The notes: generated by a model from the sequence alone, not told the origin. A DNA stretch of 64,000 nt from Cheilinus undulatus (GCF_018320785.1 NC_054873.1:27494196-27558195), one strand, 5' to 3'; shown: positions 49,601-62,200, counted from the first letter of the stretch. Made by a program: numbers and translations.

Positions 49601-52600
49601 CTCAGGGAGGACAGCTTCCCAACCCCCACAAATACCAAACTACTGTATTACTGACAGCATTTTTACTGGAGGCACATGCCAAACTGATACCTCGTGTAAA
49701 ACAAACGTCTTCCCTTACAAGTACAAACTAGTTGAAAAACTGCATTCCCTGTGAAAGATAAGGCATTTACCTCCTTCACTGATATCTACTTTAACTTCTG
49801 CTATGCAAATTCTTGAGCAATGAGGGTATTTTTTGTAAAGGCATGTGGTCACAGAGTGCTATTACTATCAAAACTAAACTTATCATAAATGATGAGATCA
49901 TGCATTGTGTAAGATGTACTGTATATCAGAAGACAATTCTGAGACAAGCTGAGGTGATGAAGATTTGAGTTTTCATGTGGCTTCACTATATACAATTTTT
50001 AAACAATTCACACTACTTACATAATTACTCAGCAAATGTCAGGACTAAATGAACCACCAGCTTTTTAACTGCTTACAGATATTCGGCTGACTGAGTTTAA
50101 AACAATCATGACACACATCACATTCCTATTAACTGTCACACGAAAAAAATTTTGCAGCCTTTTTATACCCTCAGCGAAACACATGTAGACTGTGTTGTTG
50201 CTTTAGTGACATATCCAAAACAACTGCCCCACTGATAAACCCCACATTATTACAATTTTGGTAAAGGGATAGGAGTTTTAGAGGACCACAAGTATTTTGT
50301 AAAAATCAAAATCAGGCATAAAAGCATTATTTGACATACATTTGCAAAAGTTGCAATCTATGGATATTTTTCTATGGCTTGTGGTTTTAAACACATTTCC
50401 TTCATACTATTTTTGATTAAGAGCCTTCATTGTTCATAAACTAGGAAGCATGTCTGAAAATCACTCAGGGGAGCAACAGCAGCTGCAGCTGAATAACAGC
50501 AGCTCTACAGTATCTGACAAGAGGTTCATGAGTCAGCTCACAGAAGAGTTGTGTTTCCACCAGTGTGTGTTTCCTCTGCTACATCGTTGCAATACTATAA
50601 CTGGGTGCTGTAAAAAAAACTGCCCTTGTGAGAATGCAACACATTTTGATAGAGAGAATTGAATAATGAGGTGGCGGAAATACGTTTTAGAGATATAGAT
50701 GCACAAAATATCCAGCAGTTATGTGAGTAAATGGTGGAGAAATAAATTGTGAATCCATAAGAATGTTTAAATGATTTAGTTATATCTCTAAGATGAGACA
50801 AGTCAGCATTTGTTTTGAAATCTCTGCAAAGTCAGCACAACACTTATCTAAAATCACGTTCCCTAAAGCCTTTGTACCATGACACACCCAAAACAAGCCA
50901 AAGCATGGATATGCATGTGAAACCAAGATTTATTGTCCTAGTAAAAATTATGTTATTGCTCAGTCTTACTAGTTCAAACAGAAAATCAAATAATAAAAAA
51001 AGAAATAAACAATTTTTAGGTACGTGACAAAATGTCTTTCAAAGCTCAGTATCTGAAGTACAACTACCTTGAGTGAAAAATATCAAGGTCCATTCAACCC
51101 TTTTTGGCAGTCCAGCAATATGGAGGGGGCCGATATGCTTAATTAAAATTTCATCAAAATTATACTGTAACATCAGAATATACACATGTATGGTAATATA
51201 ATAAGTAAAGCAATACATATAGTTGAAGATGTAGTTCCACTTATGTTTAAGGTTTCTTTAACTAGTGAGCAGGAAAAATAATTACATGGAAAATCAATCT
51301 GAATTGTGATTAGTTTAAACCATTATGAACCAGCTTAATATACTATAAAAACATATCTGAAACATGAATTATTTCCAGCCAATATAAATTACATTTAATG
51401 CCTGTTAACTGTAGTACCAAAGCAGAGCTGAAAACACAGCTTCCAGGCAAAGGCCATCATAAATAACTCAACAACCCTAAAAATAGACCGAGTGAAAAGG
51501 CCTGCGATCATGCCAAGGGCTGGCACTGTCAGGTCTCTGCGCTGAGGTCCACTCTGAGGTTGACACTGAGGGCTAGATGGAGCCCTCTGGGTTAAATAGG
51601 TTGGGGTTAGGGTTGCATTGAAAGTTTACAAGCAAGAGGACATGTTTCATCAGCTCAACCTTAAATGTTACTGCATTAAGTCTAATTTTCTTTTGATTAC
51701 AGATGTTTCCTGTATCTGCAGCATCACATGATACTGTGACGCATGACATTAAGTAGAAATATATCGATTCCAATTCTATTAAAAGATTCAGTTTTTAAAG
51801 GATACTACATCAGGGACTACTCCAATGTCACGCATCCTGAAAATTTTTAACCAAACCAATTTTAACCAAAGTAAGGTTTATGCCACAGCTGCCCTAAATT
51901 AACAGCATTGGTAATTACCAAAATCATTTTTTATTGTTCTGCAATGGTTAATGCATCAATATGTAGAAGCTCTTTAACCCAAATGATATTTTTAATGCTA
52001 AAATATAATCATTATTGTTATTCGTGAATTTTCAAATTTACTGATTTACAAAGAAACTGAAAAATAGTAAAGCACATTAATATTTCTTGATTAATATGTC
52101 AAATTATAGTTATTTACTTGCATTCCTGAACAGAAAAATGAGTCTTAGTGGTTGAATGTTATGCTTGATTCATTTCTGACTTCTCAGAGAAGCCCAGTGA
52201 GCTGGCTCAAATTTGGGTGAACTCAGCTTGAAATCCCTCATTTCATATGCCTCTACCTACTAAAATGTGAAAAGTGAAAGACTACAGGAACTGATATAAT
52301 TTAGTAGTTTGGACAGCAATGCTCTAAACTTTTCGTTTATATTTGAGAGAACTACCTCATGTGCAGTTAAAACAACAAGTTTGTATTGTTTCAAAGGTAT
52401 TGTTCAATGTTATTCAATAAAATAAGATTGGAACATTGAAGGTGTATGCTGTCAGTTATAAAAAAAATCGGTATCGGCCAAAATCGGAATCGGCAGGTCA
52501 GGCTTTTTAAAGATCAGTGATCGGTGATCGGCCAGAAAATTGCAATCAGTGCACCCCTACTGTAAATTTTTGTATAATGTTAAAATGCATAACTGAGAGG

Positions 52601-55600
52601 AACATGTAGCGATTGACAATTAATGGTTATTTATTGAGACAACTGAAATCAAAATAAACTGCTGAAATGAAGTTACCTGGCTGCCTATCATGTGACTACA
52701 CAGCTAGTAGTTAGTTTTTAAAGGGGTGGTGCATTAGTAGAGAGAGATATTACAAGGGAAAAAAATTGAAATAATTGACAGGGAAGGATTTCGTCAGTTA
52801 TAGGCTCTAAATGTCTGTTTCGATTATTTTGGATTAATTGCCCAGCTCTAATGCAAACCAATATTGAGAAGGCATCAATAGCAATGCCTTCTGACTGAGC
52901 CAACTCAACAAAGTAGCCAGTTTTGCTGATTCACTAAATAACACCACAATCTTGATTTAATAGTCCATGCCTCATGAAGACTCAAGTCAAGTATAAAATG
53001 TTTAGTAGCTACAGGCAAAGCACATGTTTGCACTGATGAACATAGTCTTTGTATCAACAGCAGAGCTTAATAAAATGTGGAAATATCATGTAATGATTCT
53101 GATGACTATGGCTTAAAGTAGAATTGATGTACAGATATTTTCTTATTCTATTAAGTGTGTACTAACGGTCCAAACAAAGTGAAATCAGCTCTCAAATAAA
53201 TAACCATATGTTCTTGTGGTCATACTAATTTAGTTTAATAAATGCATTTTGTCTGAAAGGTCATAATCTTCTACAGTCAGATGGAAACCAGGCCAAAGAA
53301 TCACGCTAAATAGTTAACGGTGTCACTTCATCTTTCTGGTCTATTTCGAGAGCAGTGATGTACAAAGCCAGCTTTCAACTCTGCTGTTTTCCTTTTTTCA
53401 CCACACACTAATGTACTGATGGCATTAAAGTCTTTTAGTGCAACAAACTGCAATGAGTATTTGATACAAAACAATAAGGATGCACACAATATCACAACAT
53501 TAGCAGAGCTAAAGCCATTATTACTAGTGTAATATCAGTGCTGTATATTACTAATGCTTTAAATTTTAATACAGCACTGGTTATTTGTTCTGTAAGCAGT
53601 GAAGCGCAAAAGAAATGGTGAGAAATGTGCTTCTTGACATTGACAGGTTAGCTTCTGGTTACAGGGAAATTATATGTCAATTTGTTATTAATGGTCATGA
53701 AAATAAAACACATTAATCAATACTTCGACTATTAACCCTGAATGCATGTGATGTTGTCAGCTCTGGTTTTACTTAGGATTGCTGACAACAAGTTGAGCAT
53801 TCAACTTTACCTGTTTTCTTGTATCGGTTGCTTTGAATAGCTACATATGTGCATTTCAAGTGAATACATTTCTGTGTTGTACTACTTAGAAACAGGGAGT
53901 CACTGGTCTACCGGCCAGCTGAGATGAACAGCTTCCCTAACTTTAAAGGTATCAGGGGTTCTCTTTCTCAACTTTAAATGTTCGAATGCAGTTAGAACTG
54001 CAGAAGAAGGCGGTGGGGAGGCAGTGAGCGGAGGATGACATGGTTGAAGATGGATGAGTGAGCAAGAAAGGGGAGGCTCCTAAATTTATTCTTTTTTCCT
54101 CTCTCCCTCGACTTCCTCTCTGCGGTGACCTACTTATTGTTCAGACATGCCTGCAACGTGAGATCCGAAACAAATGTGTGGGTTCAAGGGTGGGTGAAAA
54201 AGGGTGGATGGAAAAGGGTGGACGCCTAGAAATTCTTAAGACAATTGTGGACAGATGGCCTACCACACTGAATAAGCCAGGGCCATTATATTCAAACTTC
54301 ATACACTCAAATTTAAAGCCATGATGGTTTGAGGGAAGGTGAAATAAAGTGATCGAAACATCAGTCCACGCTGTGGTCCAGATGGAAATAACTAACAACT
54401 CCAGAATTTGTCTTGACAAGTGGTACAAAACTACTAAAGTTTACGACAGAACATTTGTATAAGTTGACTGATATCCAGTCAATTTCAAATTTTAGTTTAA
54501 ATAGAGGGGGATTTTTCCTTCTCAAGGTCTTAAAGCATCTCTTCTTTGTTAAACAATGTATTTTCTTCTTTTCTTCACTGACAAGAATAGACCTATATAA
54601 TTTGAAAGTCACAAATGAAAAAATCTTTTAGCTTAAGCTTCACTTTTTGTCTTAACCTCACTAAAGGACATGGTGAAAGAAAACCTGTCAGACTTGTTGC
54701 ATTAGCATAGAGGTAAAGAAATGGCTGTTGCGACCAGATGAAACCAAATTTGATCAGAGCAACCAAGTGGAAAGGCTGATGACTTTCTGCATCACTGATT
54801 AGGCATCATCAGGAAACCAAACAAAAAGCAAACTAACTGATGAGCCTCTACCGTTTTCCTAAAAAATGCACTCCTAAATTACTGCTATGATAAGCTTACT
54901 TTAAAACCAAGTAGAAAGCAGACTTCTATTGCTGTCCAGAGTAGTTGGACATATTTTCAACAGAATATTGAAAAACTGACGCTAAACTAGAACTTCTGAC
55001 ATCTCTTACACATGCCCCAAGGATGCATGCATACTGTAAGCGCTTGATTGATCATGGGACAGCTTTAACAAACATGTGAGAGGGGATTTCAGCTTCTCGT
55101 GTGTAACAGTTTTCAGCATTGAAAGTTCTGAGTTGATGGAAGAACAAAGGGGAGCTAGAATATCAGGTTACATGCTGGTATTTCAGACCAGACCCTGTAA
55201 ATAAAACAAAGCCAGTTCTAATTCAGCAGTAAGCGTTGCTATGAATCACGTCTTTGCACTGGATCAGACTCTAATTCCAGCACTGAGTTTTGGTGATCCA
55301 AAAATGAGCAGCAGTTACCCCTCATTCATTTGGGTGGTTCATTGTCTAAAACCCACAAGAAAATAGACAGGAGTGCATTTCGGGTTGGATTTTCCCTTGC
55401 TCTTTTTCCAACAGGTACTCAGAAAGTGTCTGCACAATATCAATATATCTCCTAGTCCCATAACAGATCAACTGTTGCCCCACTTTTCACTTGACCAAAC
55501 AATTAGTTACTTTATAGACAGGAAATCATACATTGCTGTCATCTACTGGCTCTGCTAACTTGAAGTTCTCATTTATCATTAGACAATCTATAAATAGCTG

Positions 55601-57671
55601 AGCGGAGGAGTACAATCCCTCTTCACAGTACAGATTAAATCAAATGAAAGTTAACAAACTATGTTTCTATCAGCTCTACTACATTAGCTGGATAAAAACC
55701 CATGCCTTAAGTATGATTTTCTGCTTCATCTACAACTGGCAAAAATGATCTGCTTCAATTTGACTGAAAAAAAGCATGAAAGAAAAAAAAATGTGTTACT
55801 GACACATGGTACAATATCAACTGCATGAAGTAGGGAAGTACTGATAAATTAAGTGAGTTTATTTGAAAAAGGTAGGCACAAACTAAAAATATTGGAAAAT
55901 GTGAGAAAGTTCTAAGGGTGTGAGAAGGACTGATAGTTTAGGAGCAAGCCTTGGCAGGCCAGTCTTCTGCACTTCACACAGGAGATTCCTCTATGAAGAA
56001 TGTGACCCATTTTACATTCACACAAGCATTCAGAGCAGGAATGCACTGAGCATGCGCTTAATTCGCTCTGTGTGAGGGGGGAGGGGCACGTGTCTGTAAT
56101 CTTCACATTGTTCTGAAACCAGAGTGCATGCAGAGCTCTGGTTTTTCTGTGCTGCCGTGTCAGGCCTTTGCCTCTCATGGCAGGGGGAAAGCGTGACAGT
56201 AAAAGCAAACATTCACGATGTGAATGAGGTCAGACTTTGCTATGGGCCACGAAGCTGCTTTCACTGGCCCGACAGCAGCGCTTTTCATAAACATTTATAC
56301 CACTTAATAAGAGGTATCTATTTTAATACAAACATACAAAGAGATGGAGTCAGTTATTTATTGTAGTATACTATGGCTAAAATAAATTTAATACAAGATA
56401 AAACTTAGTAACATTTGTCTTATTGTAATTCATTGTAGTATCATTTATACTATGATAACGTTTGAATGATTAGTATCTTATTTTAAATATGTGACATCTT
56501 CAAAATATGCCATTGTAACCAACATGATTAGTTGTATTTTTTCCAAACAGGGATTTGCTAAATTTTAACTTTAAAGTAGTTGTCATGGAACTTCAAAGTG
56601 TTAGAAAGATAGTCTTCATGTTTTATTTCTAAAACTCAAAATAACTACTTTCAGAGCCAAAAGTGGTTATGGGAAATAATTAGCATGAGTACATGAATTC
56701 AAGTGAGGCAATAAAAAAGGGCTGAACTTGGATCTAGTCAAGATAATAATTACAGTGTCTGAGTATAACTCTTAGTCATAGCGTTTAAACAATGACACAA
56801 ATCTTGGTGACTTCTGACACTTAGTCAAAGCTAGACACTCCTTTCTAGTAACAATTTAGAAGTACTAGAAATGTTCTGATACAATTTATCTCCCAAATGT
56901 CAGTCCATTACCAAGAATATTGGCAAAGCACAATATTCCCTTCCAACACCACGTCACTTAAAAGTTTTAAACATTAACTCAAATTGTGGGTGAAAAAAAT
57001 CTGAATTGAACAGCTCTGTGGGTAGAGTCATGCTAGATCTAAAATCTTGAGCACCAAAAAGTGAAACAAGGAAATGATTATTTTTTTGCACCTTTCTCAC
57101 AACTAAAAAGTGAAACATTAAAAGGGCAACCTCTAGTCTTGCCTCTCTGATGGGAAATCCCTTAACCTGGAAAGTGTATTAGAATTGAGACCTTTAAGGG
57201 CCTGTGTCCACAGACAGTGCCCACAACCTCAGTTTCAGAGCACTTCTCACTGCGAAGTTACATGGCTGACTTTTGCTTTACTCTGTAGTATCCACGATGA
57301 CATTTTTAATCTGTGTGCTAAATATTTCCCTTTTCTTTACAAAGAAAAAAATTACCAGGACAACAATGTATATGAATCATGTCCTGGCATTTGCAGTCAC
57401 TGTCGACCATAAAATCACCTCCCTTGCCATTGTTGTCAACAAAGATGATATCAGAAACGTCACCCCCTTTAAGATTTTGACTGGTCAGTGAGGGAGAGGT
57501 GACACTGATGAAAACAGTTCCAAAAGTTGCGCTATTTTCAACAGAGCAATGTGAATGCTGCTACAAAAAAACAGGTGTTTTAAGGGTTATTTCTGCTCTC
57601 AGAACACTGATGGCTAAAAACGCTATACTACATTTGAGTTTTATTTTTTACTGAAAATGAGTGCTACCAGG

Positions 57672-57704
<33 letters not shown>

Positions 57705-58708
57705 TGGCGGTGGGCACAAGCCCTATCTTTACTTCACTCACTTACACTTCAACTATATCAAACCTTGTTAAAGCAGTCTCAACACATGTAGGACAGTGAA
57801 ACCCCAAGGCTCACTTCTTTAAAGTATACTAAATAATTGCTCTACTAACTAAAAAAGGCTGAAAACAATGGTAGTAAATAAGGTTAAGTAATAAAATAAC
57901 TGCTATCTAAATTTCATACCTGCAGTTCACACCATGCCACCTCCACTGTGGTCTCAGTGTCCAAGCCCTTGTAGACAGTCTTGAAGGAGCCACGTCCAAT
58001 TTCTATGTCAAACTTGAGGAAACGTCCATCTGGTGATGTTCCCACTGCTTTGGTCTCTGCCTCTTCAATATCTTCCTGAACTCTTTTCTCAGCTTCTCTC
58101 TGCTCTGCCTCTGCTCTTGCCTTGGCAGAATCCTTCTCCTCATCCTCCCCTTCTTCTTCATGATGTACCTTCACATCAGCAGTGCTTTCAGGTTCTATTT
58201 GAGTTGGCACTTCTGTTCCCAAGCATGGTGCCGAGTGGGCTGATAGCACCACTTCTCCATCACAGATATCAGTGACAGGCTCCTGTTCTGAAGGCACTAC
58301 ATTCACCTTGGCTATTTTTATATCTTTTCCTTCTTGTCCTCTTCCACTAACAGTAGACTCCTCATTATGAGCTAAGCTTGGTTCAGCTCTCGGTAAATGA
58401 GACGAGGCAGCAGCCTGTTGTCGTTGGGGGATTGCTTCTCGTAGCTGAACCCTTTGAGGTGCAGGAATAGGGATCTTACTGGGTAAAGGTAGGGCTAATG
58501 CTGTTGCATTGGAATCACTGATGACACTGCGGCGCAGGAAACGGTGTTCAGGGTTACATCGGTCTCGCTCCATGGTGTGATGCCGGCGCCTCACTTCTGC
58601 TGGCCGACACTCACTCACCATAGAATCTGAACCAGAACTGGGGCCATTTCCACTCTTCTGAGGGGGAGCCAGGAACTTAACCATTTTGTCGTCTGGCTTT
58701 TCCGACAT
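33004..58708 (-). CDS. wnk1: Serine/threonine kinase WNK1 (with-no-lysine kinase 1)
   Basis: WNK1 senses chloride and osmotic stress and phosphorylates OSR1/SPAK, which control cation-chloride cotransporters. The 28 coding exons (high to low) are 57920-58708, 48067-48239, 47574-47794, 45827-45984, 44482-44570, 42813-43032, 42595-42696, 42062-42443, 41801-41964, 40998-41081, 40552-40587, 39906-40037, 39540-39638, 38740-38807, 38479-38641, 38274-38390, 37930-38043, 37792-37834, 37545-37688, 35937-36925, 35771-35845, 35560-35679, 35136-35463, 34364-34523, 34070-34257, 33804-33959, 33481-33710 and 33004-33393. All are in phase and give 1977 residues. The kinase domain is about residues 230-490: K243 in the glycine loop, C260 in place of the usual lysine, D359 in HRDLKCDN, D378 in DLG, and activation-loop S388/S392. 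PF2, acidic motif, RFxV motifs and C-terminal coiled coil follow. It could be the wnk1a or wnk1b paralogue. Confidence 0.95.
37930..38641 (-). other. wnk1: wnk1 exons 15-17: basic region and second PF2-like domain
   Basis: Exon 38479-38641 encodes an Asp/Gly/Ser then strongly basic stretch ([18 protein letters not shown]). Exons 38274-38390 and 37930-38043 encode [34 protein letters not shown] and [19 protein letters not shown]. These match the second PF2-like domain of vertebrate WNK1 closely. They are among the best conserved parts of the protein outside the kinase. Confidence 0.88.
42062..42443 (-). other. wnk1: wnk1 exon 8 with KLHL3-binding acidic motif
   Basis: The 382-nt exon is Gln/Pro/Ser-rich and ends with [14 protein letters not shown] (about residues 694-707). 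The human protein has EPEEPEADQHQQLQ here. This acidic motif is the degron bound by the KLHL3-CUL3 ubiquitin ligase; mutations in it or in KLHL3 cause familial hyperkalaemic hypertension in human WNK4/WNK1. The fish copy keeps the acidic core with one Ala-to-Thr change, so the same control is likely. Confidence 0.85.
42595..44570 (-). other. wnk1: wnk1 kinase C-lobe end and PF2 exons 5-7
   Basis: Exon 44482-44570 ends the kinase C-lobe ([20 protein letters not shown]). Exon 42813-43032 finishes it and begins the PF2 (OSR1-C-terminal-like) domain, with [40 protein letters not shown] and [10 protein letters not shown]. Exon 42595-42696 carries [20 protein letters not shown] and the basic helix after it. 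PF2 binds RFxV-type peptides and regulates kinase activity. The intron between the first two exons is almost wholly a foldback transposon (see 43108-44468). Confidence 0.9.
43108..44468. mobile_element. Long foldback (inverted-repeat) DNA element
   Basis: A 1361-bp element flanked by TTA on both sides (43105-43107 and 44469-44471). The ends read GGCCTCGTTTACATGACAAC and, inverted, GGCGCCGTTTATACGACGAC. Inverse similarity runs inward almost to the centre: 43512-43525 pairs with 43863-43876, 43379-43404 pairs with 43989-44014, and 43671-43682 pairs with 43709-43720. The axis is near 43695 and the loop is about 26 nt. The right arm has roughly 175 bp extra near its end. No transposase is present. 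The TTA duplication suits PIF/Harbinger, but the family is not proven. It occupies nearly the whole 1449-nt wnk1 intron 43033-44481. Confidence 0.85.
45827..48239 (-). other. wnk1: wnk1 kinase-core exons 2-4
   Basis: Three exons carry most of the catalytic domain: 48067-48239 ([15 protein letters not shown] through MTSGTLK), 47574-47794 (catalytic loop [13 protein letters not shown], chloride-sensing DLGLAT, activation loop [11 protein letters not shown]) and 45827-45984 ([20 protein letters not shown] through [10 protein letters not shown]). Leu379 and Leu381 of the DLGL motif match the leucines known to line the chloride site in human WNK1 (L369/L371). The unusual placement of the catalytic lysine is in exon 1. 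The intron sequence between these exons is AG-rich at about 46040-46260 and has long T runs at 46643-46659 and 47253-47275. Confidence 0.9.
47253..47275 (+). repeat. Poly(T) run of 23
   Basis: A run of 23 T residues in the wnk1 intron between exons 3 and 4; on the transcribed strand it is an A run. Another run of 17 T lies at 46643-46659 in the same intron. Confidence 0.9.
51886..52190 (+). mobile_element. LINE 3' tail copy
   Basis: About 300 bp similar to the tail after the LINE fragment at 21034-21340. Shared words include CAGCTGCCCTAAATTAACAG, TGTAGAAGCTCTTT, AATTTTCAAATTTACTG and GCATTCCTGAACAGAAA. Coding sequence is absent, so this is a severely 5'-truncated insertion. It lies inside wnk1 intron 1. 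Confidence 0.7.
52455..52560. repeat. ATCGG-rich repeat terminus (hAT-like)
   Basis: Repeated ATCGG words (AATCGGTATCGGCCAAAATC and GATCAGTGATCGGTGATCGG) end in GTGCACCCCTAC. An end that reads GTAGGGGTGCA when inverted is common on hAT-type repeats in fish. Only one end was recognised. Confidence 0.45.
57674..57702 (+). repeat. Poly(A) run of 29
   Basis: An uninterrupted run of 29 A residues in wnk1 intron 1, followed by GGTGGCGGTGGG. It could be the tail of a retroposed sequence, but no body was recognised upstream. Confidence 0.9.
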
Positions 58709-61100
58709 CCCACCACCCAGAAAAAGGAGAAAGGGGGTACAATAACTGAAAAATTAAAATAAAAGTAGTTCCATGTCTGCCATATATGCTTATGCAAGCA
58801 GTACTGGTCTGTGCTTTCAAAAGGAAAAAAGATAGAAAGTCTTGCAACTTCTATCTCAGCCTCTGGTTCCTTCTGTCCTAAAGACAATCTTTATATACAG
58901 AGTGCAGGAGTTGGAGGTGTAGGATGGGAGGTGTTCTCTTGTAAATGCTAAAAGACTGAACACCACAGCTGAACACTGAGTGCTGATGATGATACACGGG
59001 TCTTTTTAAGTCCACATCATCCATCCTGTAAGACACGGGCGCAGCTCCTATTAAGCATAAGGAATTACAGTTGAGGAACAAACATGCACAGCCTTCAACA
59101 GGAGCCAAACATCCTACTGTGGGTAAAGGCAGGGTTGCCAGATACTGTGAATCTGCTCCAATCCAGTTTCACTGCAAGAGAGAGAAAAAATGAAATAACT
59201 ATATATCTAAAAGTAACTTGTTTTATGTCTATTGTCAACAGGATTTGTACGAAACCAGCAGAAGTGTTACAAGTAGAATTTACAGTACACATTACGTTAA
59301 ATGTCATTGCTTTCATCAGACAGACACAGCTGACAAACAGGAGCACACAGTGCATTGGACACTGAAGTTCAGTATTGACGCATTTTGATATTTCACACAG
59401 AATTACTGTCTTATTTTAAGACATACTTTTGGTAACATCAGTTTATAAACGTTTAAATGTTTCCTCTGTGAGAAAGTCTGCTCTCTAGCCACATGGCATG
59501 CATACAGGGCACACACTTGCAGTAACTTTTTAAAGTATGCAAAGAAGCATTCTTGCTTTTCTATCAGCTGCAAGCAACTACTATATCATTTATTTATAGT
59601 AAGCATTTGTTATAGTCATCTGTAACGATGAAATGTGGCACAAATTTCTAATGCATTTCTCACAGCCAAGAGTGACACACTAACCTCTAAATGCCACCCA
59701 TTAATTACAGATGTAGTAAAATTAACTATATGACATCTGATAATTCCTCAGTATTTCCAGGAAGGCTCATTTTATAAACTGCATGTTTAGTCGGAATAAA
59801 AAGTACTAACTGTATTGTTGACATGGTCTCTCCGCTAAAACATAACTCAAAGCTACACAAACATAAACCCTGTAGCATGGAGACTATATTGTATACGGCC
59901 GGTGACATTTAATGTTTTTTTGAAATTGTTAACGGCTTTGCACTATGACATTTACTATCTCTTTCTGCACACGCAGGCTTGGAAACACATTCTCATTTAA
60001 TATTTGCACTGCCGTTGCTGCAGCCATTATAAGCGCAATGTCAGAACCAACCCTGCACATTAGCAATACAACCATCCCAATAAGACAATCGACAGCGCCA
60101 AAATAATTAATTCGGCAACAGTAAACTTAGAAACCTTTCGTACGTACCTACCGGTATTTCTTTACCGCCTTTCTAGAGAAACCACGGCCATTTGAGATAG
60201 AAACATGGAGCATACTAGGAAAGGAGGAGCAATGGCTCTTTGTTAGCTTGCTAACGAAAACAGCTAGCACGAAGCTAGTTAGCTGACGTTAGCTGATCCT
60301 TAACCATTGAGACGTTAACCGACGATGAATGATTTCCACGTCATGTCTTTTTAAAAAATAATCCACCCGTTGTTAACAATTCCGCGTAGAAATTATTTGA
60401 CAGAAACTAGCATGAAAAAGAAATATTTGTACCTATATATATATTTGTGAATAAAACAATTATTCACTGTTATCTGCCACTTTTCTGCATCTGCGTTTGG
60501 CCATAATCGTTAGAAGCTGTGCTAACACAGCAGTTACGTTAGCCTGATAAGACGCCGGTTGGAGAGATATCAGGCAGTAAATAGCGCCACTACTTGCCAC
60601 CTAGCTAACGTTAGCTAGGCGGGTCTTGCTGATGGCCTAAAAAACGAGACCCACCTCCTGACTGCCCCCATTCACTTCAACGTTATGAGAACCGCTTTCA
60701 ATATCCACACTTCGAGTGTAGTTAACAGGCACTTAACTATAAGAAATTCAGTAACAGATTCCCGACGACTACGCATAGCCGTCAACATGACGCTACTTTG
60801 ATGTCGGTATGTTAGCTGCTGTCCGTTGGCAGGTCTGGTTTAGCTAACAATTAGCAATATAGCCCCACACGTCCCGGTTAAAGAAGAGCGGAGCTGGGTG
60901 GCTGATAGCGACCTACCTTTAACGTATCCACAACACAATTGATGACCATCGACGCTCGGTGTGAATCCGCCTCGTTGTTAATTAGAAGAAACCCCGTAGC
61001 TTAATATCCTCAGACGATGGGTCGATAAGTCAGTCTGTGGGTGAATATCCAAGTAGCGATTTGTGGGGCTCGATGACAAACAAGCGGCGCAGTTGCTACA
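58709..61100 (-). promoter_or_regulatory. wnk1: wnk1 5' UTR and promoter region
   Basis: No acceptor abuts the ATG at 58708, so exon 1 includes some 5' UTR. Further upstream are two good minus-strand donors, TTAAAG|GTAGGTCG (exon end 60917) and CCGGTAG|GTACGTAC (near 60150). Both lie in CpG-bearing DNA and suggest alternative non-coding first exons. Candidate acceptors occur near 59100 (CCCACAG) and near 59029 (TCTTACAG). The stretch 60236-60860 is dense in GTTAGC/GCTAAC words and includes a perfect 18-bp palindrome at 60601-60618. Which start is used cannot be told from sequence. Confidence 0.5.
60601..60618. promoter_or_regulatory. Perfect 18-bp palindrome in wnk1 promoter
   Basis: CTAGCTAACGTTAGCTAG reads identically on both strands. 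It sits among at least eight further GTTAGC or GCTAAC hexamers between 60236 and 60860. A regulatory role is inference; such words are also frequent in fish promoter DNA. Confidence 0.5.
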
Positions 61101-62200
61101 TATTGACGAAGAAACGGGTTTTTCCGATAGCGCCTGCGCCAGAAAAGAATGACCTCACAACCATAACAGAAATACCACTCTGAAGCACTAGCACGGTATG
61201 CGTTTAATATGTGATCTTTGTGTGGGGTGGCAACTTTGATGAAAAACAGCCACAACAGAAAATTGCTTCCCATTAGTAAAAATTCGTTTGGGATATGTAC
61301 ATCTAGGGGATGATGATTGAACATTAAAATGTGCCGTTAACATGAACAACCACACATCCTCAAAAGCTTATGGATAACATGTCATTTCAGGAGTATGTGC
61401 ATTTGCACAACATTATAAAGTATTTATACTAATCAGGCACAGAAATCATCGCATCACTGTAACGCAGCTGATTAAATTCACATATTCACAACAATATATT
61501 CTCATGTTTAACGTTTGCAAGATTATGAGACAATGTTAAATTTAGATAATTACTGATTATGTTAATTAAGACATTAATACCTGCAATTAACCGAAACTTC
61601 ATTCAAATATACACTTGATTTCATATAAAAAGAAATGATATCTTTATCACGAGGTCTGATCCGATTTTTATAACACTGCATGCTCCCAGGATATTTGGTC
61701 TTTTTCAGATTTATGTAGAATTAGACATGAAAAAATATTTATATACACATTTTTCCTCAAAAACAAAGGCAAAGACTTTAGATTGACGACAGCAACCATT
61801 TCAAATATCTTTATATACTGTTCTTTTTTGTAACAGGCAAGCACTGCCCCCTGCTGTTGGCTTCAATTGCTACAAAACGACAACTCATTCTACAATATTT
61901 CACCCGGAGATTTTAAAAAAGGAATAATACAGTTTATTTTTATGAATATTATTTTATACTAGCTCATATTCTAACGTTATATTTGAAAAAAAAAGAAATC
62001 CCAGTGGTGCTTAAATTTGATTTGAAAACTGTTGAGTGTGATTTAAGATGTATTTAGTCAGTAATTTGCCTCCTGGATGTGTTGTTTTGCCAAAATGTTT
62101 GCAAGTTTGGTTTTGCTCCTGTCTACATTGATCCTGCAGCCCCCCACCAGAATCTCGTGACCGCGCGTTCAAAACTCAAGCGTGGCGAAGAAGACTACCG
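61101..62200. promoter_or_regulatory. Divergent wnk1-erc1 intergenic region
   Basis: About 1.1 kb between the probable wnk1 start (minus) and the probable erc1 leader exon (plus). The middle (61340-62100) is AT-rich; CpG-bearing DNA flanks both sides (for example GACCGCGCGTTC near 62160). No coding exon is evident. The head-to-head arrangement suggests shared regulation. Confidence 0.5.

Larger units (their letters stand above)
48240..57919. other. wnk1: wnk1 first coding intron (9.7 kb)
   Basis: AT-rich intron between the exon 1 donor (CTGCAG|GTATGA) and the exon 2 acceptor (TTCTGCAG). It contains a LINE tail (51886-52190), an ATCGG-rich repeat end (52455-52560) and an A29 run (57674-57702). 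I found no additional coding exon with conserved sequence. In mammals this intron is also very long and holds regulatory DNA, but none can be recognised here by eye. Confidence 0.5.

Noticed and set aside
51595-51615. GGGTTAGGGTT telomere-like word
   Set aside because: Fewer than two full units; not an interstitial telomere array.
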